From the NCBI RefSeq assembly GCF_003030345.1, contig NZ_CP028158.1:1922001-1986000 (forward strand): 64,000 nucleotides of DNA, given 5' to 3'. Numbering within the stretch: the first letter of the stretch is position 1; each line of letters opens with the position of its first letter. Positions 9,466-17,238 of the stretch are shown here, piece after piece. A program made the translations under genes and the position numbers. This stretch comes from Plantactinospora sp. BC1 (GTDB lineage Bacteria; Actinomycetota; Actinomycetes; Mycobacteriales; Micromonosporaceae). The notes under the pieces are model-generated. The model did no database searches, was not told the origin of the DNA, and saw nothing but the letters and a program-made list of their open reading frames with translations.

Positions 9466-10158
9466 CTACTCCTCGATGGCGCCACCGATCCGGCGCAGGT
9501 GCCGCCGGAAGCTGTATCCCGGATCGGCGGCCCGCCGGGCCAGATAGTCGGCGAAGCGGGTCTGCTCGCGCAGGGACTGCCCGGCCCGGATCCGGTCGGC
9601 CTGGTCGCGTTCGGTCCGCCGGATCTGCCGCGCGGTCGTCAGCACCTCCTCGGTCCGGTCGACGGCGACGAACAACACCCCGTCGTCGTCGGCGAAGACG
9701 GCATCGGCCGCACCGACGGAGTGCGTACCGAACGCTGCGCTGACCAGGGCCGCCGGCTCGGGTTCGTCGAGGCGTACCGGACCGGCCGGGTAGCTGCCGT
9801 AGCTGAAGACGGGCAGACCGATCTCCACCAGCTCCGGCGTGTCGCGGTGCAGGCCCCAGGTCACCAGGCCGGCCAGCCCGGCCGCCCGGGCCTCCAGCAC
9901 CACCAGGTCGCCGACACAGGCCTCGTCGGTCCGCCCGCCGTTGTCGACGACCAGCACGTCGTCCCGGTCGGCGGCCTCCAGCGCCGCCAGGAAGACGTCC
10001 ACACTGCCGTAGTGCCGGGCCGGCAGGACGCGCCCGGCGAGCCGCTGTCCGGGTACGACCGCGGCGATGCCGGGCGGGGCGATCCGCAGCGGCACACCGA
10101 GGCGTACGCAGGCGTCGGCGACCAACGGCGTTGACAGCTCGGCGAAGGCGTCGCGCAC
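9466..10158 (-). CDS. RraA-family protein (4-hydroxy-4-methyl-2-oxoglutarate aldolase-like)
   Basis: 230-aa protein of the RraA/HMG-aldolase fold. The core from VLVVDNGG through CVGDLVVLEARAAGLAGLVTWGLHRDT corresponds to the family's substrate and metal pocket, although the usual G-x-x-R-D context is changed to G-L-H-R-D. A longer C-terminal tail (residues about 165-230, Arg-rich helix) is typical of actinobacterial members. The family includes class II aldolases/oxaloacetate decarboxylases and the RNase E inhibitor; which activity applies cannot be told. The GTG at 10158 has GGAGG 8 nt upstream. It converges with the SARP gene, with only 12 nt between stops. Confidence 0.82.
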   Translation of the reverse strand: MRDAFAELSTPLVADACVRLGVPLRIAPPGIAAVVPGQRLAGRVLPARHYGSVDVFLAALEAADRDDVLVVDNGGRTDEACVGDLVVLEARAAGLAGLVTWGLHRDTPELVEIGLPVFSYGSYPAGPVRLDEPEPAALVSAAFGTHSVGAADAVFADDDGVLFVAVDRTEEVLTTARQIRRTERDQADRIRAGQSLREQTRFADYLARRAADPGYSFRRHLRRIGGAIEE

Positions 10159-10312
10159 GAGGGTTTCCTCCCTGGTCGGATGCGGTCCGGCGGTGGTCTC
10201 GCGCCACCGGCGGGAGGCCCGATGCTACCGACGGTCGACCGGTTGCCGGCCGGGCCAATCCGCCACCGGTGGCCCTTGGTCGACGGCGGCACGCTGCCGG
10301 CCGGGGCGGGAG

Positions 10313-10951
10313 TCAGCGGGGTGCGGGCTCCCCGGAGAACCGGGCCGCGCTCTCGCCGTCGAGCCGGCCGGGTGGCAGCCGACGTCCGCAGATCACCAGC
10401 AGCAGGTCCTGGGCGAGACCCCGCAGCGGGCTGCCGGTGCCGTAGCTCCAGTCCAGGTCGGTGGCGTGCAGCGCCACCCCGTCGAGGTCCACTCCGAAGT
10501 ACCCGATGTTTCTCGGTCGCATCCGGGACAGCACCAGGCCGACCCGGTCCGGTGGTGTCCGGCGGTCCAGCCCGAGTCCGACGGTGATGTCGAGTCCGTG
10601 GATCACGTCGTGCGAGAGCGCGCCGTGCGCGCCCCCGCCGGGTGGTGTCCAGGTGTGCGCGACGTTGTCCCGCAGCGACCCGAGCAGGCGCTCGGCGGAA
10701 AGTTCGGCGGCGTCGCGCCGGGCGCACCGGTCGGCCATCCGGTCGAAGCTTCCCCGGGCCCTGACCAGGTCCACGACGAAACGCCCGAACGAGTTCCGGA
10801 ACGGCAGGGTGGTGTGTGCGACGACCTCGCGTACCCGCCAGCCGGCACAGAGCGTGGGCGCGTCCCACTGCTCGGGGCGGAGTGCGGCGAGCAGGTCCAC
10901 CTGTTCCTGGCGCTCGGCCCGTACCTCGGCCCACAAACGATCTTCACTCAT
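10313..10951 (-). CDS. maleylpyruvate isomerase-family (DinB-like, mycothiol-dependent) protein
   Basis: 212-aa member of the MDMPI/DinB-like four-helix family, which uses mycothiol as cofactor in some characterised members. Recognisable points are the N-terminal helix with LLAALRPEQWDAPTLCAGW, the first metal-ligand region VREVVAHTTLP, and the later HDVIHGLD, whose histidines would complete the metal site. The C-terminal part is the usual small alpha/beta extension. The start ATG at 10951 follows GGAGGAG at good spacing. It is divergent from the sigma factor at 11077 and could be among its targets. The substrate is unknown; many paralogues per genome are usual. Confidence 0.8.
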   Translation of the reverse strand: MSEDRLWAEVRAERQEQVDLLAALRPEQWDAPTLCAGWRVREVVAHTTLPFRNSFGRFVVDLVRARGSFDRMADRCARRDAAELSAERLLGSLRDNVAHTWTPPGGGAHGALSHDVIHGLDITVGLGLDRRTPPDRVGLVLSRMRPRNIGYFGVDLDGVALHATDLDWSYGTGSPLRGLAQDLLLVICGRRLPPGRLDGESAARFSGEPAPR

Positions 10952-11076
10952 CGACTCTCCTCCCGTCCGGCCGCACCGGCCCGGCGGCTCCTGCCGGTGA
11001 TACGGGGCGGGCGCGGAAAACTCATCGGTGCCCGGACACGTCCCTTTCGGGGGTGGCCGGGCCGGCCGGGCTGGGT

Positions 11077-12090
11077 ATGGTCGGACCGGTGGTGGAACCG
11101 ACGACCGTGCAGACATCCCGGCTGGACGCGCAGACGTCCCGGCTGGAGCCGTTCCGGACGGAGCTGACCGGATACTGCTACCGGATGCTCGGCTCGGGGT
11201 TCGAGGCCGAGGACGCCGTCCAGGAGACCCTGGTGCGGGCCTGGCGGTCGTTCGACCGGTACGACGAGCGGCGCGGGTCGCTGCGCACCTGGCTCTACCG
11301 CATCGCGACGAACATCTGCCTCGACATGCTCCGCAGCGCGCAACGCCGGGCGCTCGCCATGGACCTGGGGCCGGCCGCCGACGGGCCGGGCATCGGCGCA
11401 CCGGCCCCGGAGCGGGTCTTCGTCCAGCCGGTCCCGGACGGCGCCGCGCTGTCGATGCACGGCGACCCCGAGGAGCTGGCGTTACGCCGGGAGACGATCC
11501 GGCTGGCGTTCGTTGCCGCGTTGCAGCACCTGCCGCCCCGGCAGCGGGCGGTGTTGATCCTGCGCGACGTGCTCTGCTGGCGGGCCGAGGAGGTCGCCCA
11601 CCTGCTGGAGAGCACGGTCGCGTCGGTGACCAGTGCGTTGCAGCGGGCCAGGGCGACGCTGCGGACCGTCGACCGGGCCCCCGGCGAACCGTTCCGGCCG
11701 GCCGACCCGAACCAGCGCGACCTGCTCGCCCGGTACTGCGACGCGTTCGAGCGCCACGACGTCGAGGCGCTGGTGGCGTTGCTGCACGAGGAGGCCACGA
11801 TGTCGATGCCGCCGGTCCGGTTCTGGTTGCGGGGTCGCGATCAGATCCGGCTGGCCCTGCTGGATCCGGCCGCGTCGTGCGCGGGTGCCCGGCTCGTTCC
11901 GGTCGCGGCGAACGGCTCCCCGGCGTTCTGGCAGCTCCGGCCGGCTCCCGAGGGCGGCTACCGGCCGTTCGGGCTGGTCCTGCTCGACGTGGCCGACGGA
12001 CTGGTGACCGGGATGACCACGTTCCTCGACGCCGACCGGCTGGTGGCCCTCTTCGGGCCGCCGGCCGAGCTGCCGCCCGCCGACCGATGA
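11077..12090 (+). CDS. ECF sigma factor with C-terminal SnoaL-like domain (SigX5/TIGR02960 type)
   Basis: 337-aa alternative sigma factor. Region 2 (about residues 25-95: YRMLGSGFEAEDAVQETLVRAW, then LRTWLYRIATNICLDMLR) and region 4 (about 140-205: LQHLPPRQRAVLILRDVLCW, with the helix-turn-helix AEEVAHLLESTVASVTSALQRA) are complete. A 110-residue SnoaL-like domain follows, the hallmark of ECF groups that work without a membrane anti-sigma factor and are modulated by their own C-terminus. The ATG at 11077 is the best in-frame start, though its ribosome site is weak and GTG codons a few residues later are possible. The VOC-family gene 64 nt downstream is probably in the same transcript. Confidence 0.87.
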   Translation: MVGPVVEPTTVQTSRLDAQTSRLEPFRTELTGYCYRMLGSGFEAEDAVQETLVRAWRSFDRYDERRGSLRTWLYRIATNICLDMLRSAQRRALAMDLGPAADGPGIGAPAPERVFVQPVPDGAALSMHGDPEELALRRETIRLAFVAALQHLPPRQRAVLILRDVLCWRAEEVAHLLESTVASVTSALQRARATLRTVDRAPGEPFRPADPNQRDLLARYCDAFERHDVEALVALLHEEATMSMPPVRFWLRGRDQIRLALLDPAASCAGARLVPVAANGSPAFWQLRPAPEGGYRPFGLVLLDVADGLVTGMTTFLDADRLVALFGPPAELPPADR

Positions 12091-12154
12091 GTTCCGGCCT
12101 TCCGCCGCGTACCTCCCGACGGAAGTGCTACGACGGATCCCGGAGGAGACCGAC

Positions 12155-12535
12155 ATGACCACCGTGCAGCCGATCATCGTCACACCCGACCTGCCCCGCC
12201 TGCTGAATTTCTACCAACGGTTGCTCGGGGCGGTGGAGGTACGCCGGTTCCCGGACGACGGGCCGGTCTTCTACGTCTTCCTGCGGCTGGGCGACTCCGA
12301 CCTCGGGGTGGTCAGCGAGGCCGAGGTCGACCTCTCGACCCCGTCGCGGATCGCCCTCAGCGTGGCCGTGCCGGACGTCGACGGGCTGCTGGACGAGGTG
12401 ACGGCGCTCGGCGGGCGGGTGCTGGGCCCGCCGAACGACATGCCGTGGGGCCAGCGGGTGGTCCACCTGCACGATCCGGACGGCAACATGGTCAACCTGA
12501 CCCAGGAGCTGGGCGAGGGCGACCGGGCGGGCTGA
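12155..12535 (+). CDS. VOC-family (glyoxalase/dioxygenase superfamily) protein
   Basis: 126-aa single-domain vicinal-oxygen-chelate protein with paired beta-alpha-beta-beta-beta modules: IIVTPDLPRLLNFYQRLLGA in the first, and VVHLHDPDGNMVNLTQ in the second, the usual C-terminal signature. Small VOC proteins act as lactoylglutathione lyase-like enzymes, dioxygenases or drug-binding (bleomycin-resistance type) proteins; nothing here decides between these. The ATG at 12155 has GGAGGAG at optimum spacing. It lies directly after an ECF sigma factor gene, a common partnership. Confidence 0.8.
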   Translation: MTTVQPIIVTPDLPRLLNFYQRLLGAVEVRRFPDDGPVFYVFLRLGDSDLGVVSEAEVDLSTPSRIALSVAVPDVDGLLDEVTALGGRVLGPPNDMPWGQRVVHLHDPDGNMVNLTQELGEGDRAG

Positions 12536-12545
12536 GTCGCCGGGT

Positions 12546-12574
12546 GTCCGGCGCCGGAGGGGCCGGCGCCGGAC
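12546..12574. terminator. strong bidirectional terminator between convergent genes
   Basis: A perfect 12-bp stem (12546-12557 with 12563-12574) around a 5-nt loop lies in the 47-bp gap between the VOC gene and the convergent esterase gene, so it can serve both strands. Confidence 0.7.
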
Positions 12575-12582
12575 GGGCCCGT

Positions 12583-13791
12583 TCAGCAGCCGATCACCCA
12601 GTGGGCCGGACCGGTCTGCCGGAGGGTGCTGGTGGCGAAGATGTTGTAGAGACCCATCCGGGCGCCGGAGCCGAGCGCGTAGGCGTACCCGCCGGACTGG
12701 TAGGCGCGGCCCGCCTGGACGTGCGCGTAGTTGCTGGCGGTGACGCAGACCGGGTCCTCGCCCGGGTCACCGGGATCGCCCGGATCACCGGGATCTCCGG
12801 GGTCGCCGGGGTCGGTGCCGGTGCCGAGGCCGAAGAAGAGCGCGTCCCGGTACGCCGAGCAGATGGTGTCCAGGAAGTAGGCGGCGGCGGTGCCACACTG
12901 CTCGGTCCCGGAGCCCGGGTCGACCGGGGTGCCGTGGCCCATGCCGGCGACCCGGTAGAGGCGCACCTGGTCGGCGCCGTACGTCTCCAGCGTGGTGCCG
13001 CCGGGCAGGCTCGACGTGCCGCTCGGGGTCTGCGACACGCCCAGCACGTTGGTCCACTGGTCCCGGGACTCGGTGGCGTTGGTGGTGCCGACCGTGTAGT
13101 CGGCGGTGCCGTGCCAGATCGCCACCTTCGGCCGGGCGCCGGAGTAGCCGGGGTACGCCTGCCGGACCAGGTCGCCCCACTGCGCCGGGCTCCGGTCGAC
13201 GCCCGGGTTCATGCAGCTGAACGCGTTGACCATGCTGGTGGCGCAGCGGTAGGGGATGCCGGCGACGATCGAGCCGGCCGCGAAGGTGTCCGGATAGCTG
13301 GCGAGCATCGCCGCGGCCATCGCGCCACCGGCGGAGAGCCCGCTGACGTAGACCCGGTTGGCGGCGATGCCGAAGCTGCTCCGGGCGTGGTCGACCATCT
13401 GCTTGATGGAGAGCGCCTCGCCCTGGCCCCGGGCGGTGTCACCCGGCTCGAACCAGTTGAAGCAGGAGGTGGAGTTGTTCGCCGACTTCTGCTCCGGCAC
13501 GATCAGCGCGAACCCCCACTGGTCGGCGTACTTGCGCCAGCCGGAGTTGCTGAAGTAGCCGTTGGCGTTCTGCGCGCAGCCGTGCAGCAGTACCACCGCG
13601 GGGGCGTTGCCGGGCAGGTTGTCCGGCCGGTACGCGTACATGGTGAGGTTGCCGGGGTTGGAGCCGAAGCCGGTCACCTGGCCGAAGGTGGCGGCCTGGG
13701 CGGGCCCGCTGACGGCGAGTACGCCGACCGCGGCCAGTACGGGCACGAGGGCGGCCCGCACGAGGCGGGCCAGGACGGGTCTGTGGCGCAT
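12583..13791 (-). CDS. secreted PHB-depolymerase/CE1-family esterase with C-terminal binding module
   Basis: 402-aa extracellular esterase. A signal peptide (residues 1-33, ending AQA) is followed by an alpha/beta-hydrolase catalytic domain with the oxyanion segment LLHGCAQN and the nucleophile motif GLSAGG (Ser153). A Gly-Asp-Pro linker (about residues 325-344) leads to a C-terminal ~55-aa module (CVTASNYAHVQAGRAY...), a short carbohydrate-binding-like domain found on actinobacterial CE1 enzymes. CE1 members are acetylxylan or feruloyl esterases as often as polyhydroxybutyrate depolymerases, and the attached module together with the neighbouring sugar genes favours a polysaccharide esterase. 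ATG 13791 has GGAGG 7 nt upstream. Confidence 0.87.
   Translation of the reverse strand: MRHRPVLARLVRAALVPVLAAVGVLAVSGPAQAATFGQVTGFGSNPGNLTMYAYRPDNLPGNAPAVVLLHGCAQNANGYFSNSGWRKYADQWGFALIVPEQKSANNSTSCFNWFEPGDTARGQGEALSIKQMVDHARSSFGIAANRVYVSGLSAGGAMAAAMLASYPDTFAAGSIVAGIPYRCATSMVNAFSCMNPGVDRSPAQWGDLVRQAYPGYSGARPKVAIWHGTADYTVGTTNATESRDQWTNVLGVSQTPSGTSSLPGGTTLETYGADQVRLYRVAGMGHGTPVDPGSGTEQCGTAAAYFLDTICSAYRDALFFGLGTGTDPGDPGDPGDPGDPGDPGEDPVCVTASNYAHVQAGRAYQSGGYAYALGSGARMGLYNIFATSTLRQTGPAHWVIGC
12760..12816. repeat. 9-bp tandem repeats encoding the Gly-Asp-Pro linker
   Basis: Six near-identical 9-nt units encode (Gly-Asp-Pro)n between the catalytic and C-terminal modules of the esterase. In-frame units of this kind can change copy number by slippage without breaking the protein. 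Confidence 0.8.
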
Positions 13792-13947
13792 GGTGGGCCT
13801 CCGGCGGCGGTGTGGGCTGGATCACGTGGAAGTTGCCGCGACGTTACGACCCGAAGACGAACCGCCGACATGGCGCGTCGTCACACATTTCCCGACGTCG
13901 AAGTGATGCCGATCCCCATGGCCGCAGAGGTGGCGGCGGGGCGCCGG

Positions 13948-14808
13948 TCAGCCCTTGATCCCGGTCGCCATGATCCCGCGCACGATCCACCGCTGGGCGA
14001 CCAGGAAGACCAGGGCCAGCGGGAGGACCGAGACGACCGCGCTGGCGAAGAGCGCCGGCAGGTTGATCGCCTGTGCGGTGAGGTTCGTCGACATCGCCAC
14101 CTGGACCGTCCAGAGTGCCGGATCCTGCCCGATCACCAGCGGCCAGAGGAACGAGTTCCAGTGCTCGATGAAGGAGAGTACGCCGAGCGCGGCGAGCAGC
14201 CCCGCCGAGTTGGGCAGCGCCAGCCGCAGGTAGACGCCGAGGTGGCCGAGCCCGTCGATCCGGCCGGCGTCCTCGATCTCCTGCGGGAAGCGCAGGTAGA
14301 AGCCGCGGAAGAGCAGCACGGCGAGGGCGTTGAACAGCCCCGGCACGATCAGCCCCCAGAGCGTGTTCACCCCGCCCAGCGAACCGACCACCACGAAGGT
14401 CGGCACGAAGGTGGCCGCGCCGGGCACCATCATGGTCGCCACGACCAGCAGGAAGACCGGCCTCGCCGCGGCGACCCGGATCCGGGCGACCGCGTAGCCG
14501 GCCATCGAGGCGAGGAGCGTGGAGACCGGGGCCGAGACGATCGCGACCAGCGCCGAATTGAGCAGTGCCCGCCCCAGCGGGGCGCTGCTGTTGGCGAACG
14601 CGTCGGTGAAGCCGGTCAGGTCGATCCGCTCCGGCCACCAGCGCCACTCCAGGGCGCCCAGCTCGGTCTGGGTCATCAGCGAGTTGCGCAGCAGCAGATA
14701 GAACGGGAGCAGGAACGGCACCGCGAAGACGACGGCCGCCAGGTAGCTGCCGATCCGGGCCCGGCCGATCCGGCCGGCACGGCGGCGTGGGAGGCGGTCG
14801 TCGTTCAT
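13948..14808 (-). CDS. carbohydrate ABC transporter permease (MalG type)
   Basis: 286-aa integral membrane permease with six predicted helices. The conserved cytoplasmic loop that contacts the ATPase is present (EIEDAGRIDGLGHLGVYLRLALP). The start ATG overlaps the stop of the preceding permease (ATGA at 14805-14808), so the two are translationally coupled. With that permease and the lipoprotein at 15796 it forms an importer of the CUT1 class. No ATPase gene is present, so a shared MsiK-type ATPase encoded elsewhere is expected. The neighbouring GH42 gene suggests galactosides as cargo; this is inference. Confidence 0.92.
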   Translation of the reverse strand: MNDDRLPRRRAGRIGRARIGSYLAAVVFAVPFLLPFYLLLRNSLMTQTELGALEWRWWPERIDLTGFTDAFANSSAPLGRALLNSALVAIVSAPVSTLLASMAGYAVARIRVAAARPVFLLVVATMMVPGAATFVPTFVVVGSLGGVNTLWGLIVPGLFNALAVLLFRGFYLRFPQEIEDAGRIDGLGHLGVYLRLALPNSAGLLAALGVLSFIEHWNSFLWPLVIGQDPALWTVQVAMSTNLTAQAINLPALFASAVVSVLPLALVFLVAQRWIVRGIMATGIKG

Positions 14809-15788
14809 TCCCCGTCCCCTCTGCCGAAGCCGACCAGCCGGCCCTGCACCAGGGTCACCAGCACGATCAGCAGGGTGACCACGAACGCGCCGGCCGAGCC
14901 CAGGCCGTAGTCCTGCTGCACCAGCGAGACGTCGTAGAGGTAGACCAGCGGCGGGCGGCCGTCCGGACCGGGCGCGCCGGCCAGGCCGGTACTGAGCAGG
15001 TTGTAGAACTCGTCGAACGCCTGGAACGCCGCGATCACCAGCAGCAGGGTCACCGCCACGGAGGTGTTGCGCAGCAGCGGGAAGGTGATGTGCCGGAACA
15101 GCCGCCACTCGCCCGCCGCGCCGTCGACCCGGGCCGCCTCGTACAGCTCGCCGGGGATCTCCTGCATGCCGGCCAGGAACAGGATCATGTAGAGGCCGAT
15201 CTGCAACCAGAGCCGGACGGTGATCAGCACGATCCAGTACAGCGGCGGGTCGACGGTGGCGATCCACGCGGTCGGCTCCTGGCCGAAGAGGGCGGCCAGC
15301 GAGTTGGCCGCGCTGGACGGTACGCCGCTGAACAGGCTCATCTTCCAGATCAGCGAGGCGACCACGTAGGAGACGGCGGCCGGCAGGAAGAAGGTGGTCC
15401 GGAACAGTGCCCGACCCCGGCGCAGCCGGTTGACGAGTACGGCCAGGCCGAGGGCGATCGCGAAGGTCAGCGGCACGATCACCAGGGTGAAGACCACGAT
15501 CATCGACAGCGAGGTGCGGAACCGGGGATCGCCGAAGAGGGTCCGGTAGTTCTCCAGTCCCGCCCAGTCGCCGAGCGCGATGGTGCCCCGGGCGTTGCTG
15601 AAGCTGAGCAGCAGTCCCCAGCCCATCGCGACGTACTTGAAGAGCAGCAGCCCGACCAGCAGCGGCGCGGTCAGCAGCGCGAAGGCCCGCCAGGCCGACC
15701 AGTCGACCCGGCGGCGGCGCGGCGGCGCGGGCGCCGGCCGGACCGCCGGCCCGGCGTCGGCCTGGAGCGGACCGGTACGCACGGACAC
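14805..15788 (-). CDS. carbohydrate ABC transporter permease (MalF type)
   Basis: 327-aa integral membrane permease with a cytosolic Pro/Arg-rich N-terminus and six transmembrane helices, and the ATPase-contact loop ELYEAARVDGAAGEWRLFRHITFPLL. The GTG start at 15788 is 7 nt after the stop of the solute-binding protein gene and its stop overlaps the next permease, so the three genes form one operon read leftward. The cargo is inferred, not shown, to be an oligosaccharide. Confidence 0.92.
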   Translation of the reverse strand: MSVRTGPLQADAGPAVRPAPAPPRRRRVDWSAWRAFALLTAPLLVGLLLFKYVAMGWGLLLSFSNARGTIALGDWAGLENYRTLFGDPRFRTSLSMIVVFTLVIVPLTFAIALGLAVLVNRLRRGRALFRTTFFLPAAVSYVVASLIWKMSLFSGVPSSAANSLAALFGQEPTAWIATVDPPLYWIVLITVRLWLQIGLYMILFLAGMQEIPGELYEAARVDGAAGEWRLFRHITFPLLRNTSVAVTLLLVIAAFQAFDEFYNLLSTGLAGAPGPDGRPPLVYLYDVSLVQQDYGLGSAGAFVVTLLIVLVTLVQGRLVGFGRGDGE

Positions 15789-15795
15789 CGGGGCC

Positions 15796-17073
15796 TCAGA
15801 CCGTGGGCAGCTTGTCGAGCGCCTCCTGGGAGCGGCCCGCCGCGGCGGTCAGCGTCGCCAGCGGGTCGGCGTTCTTGCGGATGATGTCGGAGGCGGCGTC
15901 GTCGTACGGCTTGCTGACCGTCGGCGCCCAGAGCGCGGTGGTCCGGGTGCCGTACTGGTTGAGCAGGTCCACCACCTTCTTCGCCGGCCCGGTCCGCAAC
16001 GGCTCGGCCTGGGCGGCGAGGCTGGCCCGGGGCGGCACGTGGAAGCCGTAGCTCAGCGCCCAGTCCTGCTGCACCTCGTTGTTCTGCAACCAGAGCCACT
16101 GCACGTACTTCTTCGCCTCGTCGACGTGCTTGCTCTTGCCGTTGACCACCTGGGACCAGCCGCCGAGGATCACCACCGGCTTGCCGGTCGGGCCGTGCGC
16201 CGGCCACGGGACGAGGTCGAAGTCGTCGCCGAGTTCCTTGCTGATCCGGGGCAGCGCCCAGAGCCCGCCCCAGGCGATCGCGGTGGCGCCGGTGATCAGG
16301 GCGCCCGGGTCGTACCACTCGGTGGCGTAGCCGAGCAGCATCGACTTGTCGGTGAACATCCGGCGGGCGACGGCGAAGGCGTCGGCGATCTCCGGGGTGG
16401 CGTAGCTGACCTTCCGGTCGGTGAGCACGGTCTGGCCGACCGAGAACGGCAGTACCCCGCGCATCCCGGCGAGGCCGTCGTTGCCGACGAAGATGCCCTT
16501 GGTCTTGCCCTTGGTGAGCGCCTTCGCGGCGGTGACCAGCTCGGTGAGGGTGGCGGGTGCCGCGATGCCGGCCCCGGCGAGCAGGCTCTTGCGGTAGTAG
16601 AGCAGCATCACGTCGATGATCATCGGTACGCCGTACGCCTTGCCGCCGTGGGTGAGCGGGCTGAGCGCGTGCGGGTTGAGTTCGGCCTTGGCCGCCCCGA
16701 GGATGTCGTCGAGGGCGGCGACCTGTTGCTGCGCCACCATGTCCGGGGTGACCTCGTTGATCTCGTACACGTCGGGGCCCTCCGGGGTGAGCACCGACGA
16801 CTGCCACTTCGTCTTGTAGTCGCCCGGCACCCAGGTCACCTTGACCGCGACGTCCGGGTTCTGCTTGGTGTAGTCGGCGGCGTAGCGCAGCGCGGCCTCC
16901 CGGGTGCCCTGCTCGCCGTACTCGTGGTACCAGTGGTTGAGGGTGACCTTGGCCGACCCCCCGCCGCCGCCGGTCGGGTCGGACTGGCAGGCCGGGAGCA
17001 CGGCGCCGCCGACGACCAGCAGCGAGCCGCCGAGGAAGCGCCGTCGGGACAGGCCGGAACGGGTACCGCTCAT
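15796..17073 (-). CDS. extracellular sugar-binding lipoprotein of an ABC importer
   Basis: 425-aa solute-binding protein of the MalE-like family 1. The N-terminus has a twin-arginine-like SRRRFLGG, a hydrophobic stretch and the lipobox LPAC, so it is exported and lipid-anchored at Cys. A Gly-rich spacer precedes the mature domain, which contains the family's NHWYHEYGEQGTREA and a YEINEV segment. ATG 17073 follows GAAGGA at proper spacing; an upstream in-frame start would add 13 residues without support. It is first in the operon with two permeases and has a good promoter at 17148-17176. Confidence 0.92.
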   Translation of the reverse strand: MSGTRSGLSRRRFLGGSLLVVGGAVLPACQSDPTGGGGGSAKVTLNHWYHEYGEQGTREAALRYAADYTKQNPDVAVKVTWVPGDYKTKWQSSVLTPEGPDVYEINEVTPDMVAQQQVAALDDILGAAKAELNPHALSPLTHGGKAYGVPMIIDVMLLYYRKSLLAGAGIAAPATLTELVTAAKALTKGKTKGIFVGNDGLAGMRGVLPFSVGQTVLTDRKVSYATPEIADAFAVARRMFTDKSMLLGYATEWYDPGALITGATAIAWGGLWALPRISKELGDDFDLVPWPAHGPTGKPVVILGGWSQVVNGKSKHVDEAKKYVQWLWLQNNEVQQDWALSYGFHVPPRASLAAQAEPLRTGPAKKVVDLLNQYGTRTTALWAPTVSKPYDDAASDIIRKNADPLATLTAAAGRSQEALDKLPTV

Positions 17074-17147
17074 GGTGCGCCTTCCTTCTCGCGCGGCAAT
17101 CGGCGCGGGCATTGGAGCTGGTGGATGGCGTCGCTGGGGTGAGCCGT

Positions 17148-17176
17148 AGCCTAGGCTTCTGCAACTACTTCGTCAA
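17148..17176 (-). promoter_or_regulatory. promoter of the sugar ABC operon
   Basis: On the minus strand, -35 TTGACG (17171-17176) and -10 TAGGCT (17148-17153) are separated by exactly 17 nt, an almost ideal housekeeping sigma promoter. Transcription would start near 17141, about 68 nt before the ATG at 17073. Confidence 0.7.
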
Positions 17177-17203
17177 GGACAAAGAATAAGCCTCTGTGGC
17201 CGG

Positions 17204-17238
17204 TTGACGCCCCGCCGTCCAGATCGGACGATCTAGGC
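17204..17238 (+). promoter_or_regulatory. promoter of the GH42 gene, predicted leaderless mRNA
   Basis: -35 TTGACG (17204-17209) and -10 GACGAT (17227-17232) are spaced 17 nt and put the transcription start at the A of the ATG at 17239. No ribosome site precedes the ATG, which fits a leaderless transcript. An ATAAGC half-site (17186-17191) lies between this promoter and the divergent one and matches the palindrome upstream of the ROK gene. Confidence 0.5.
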
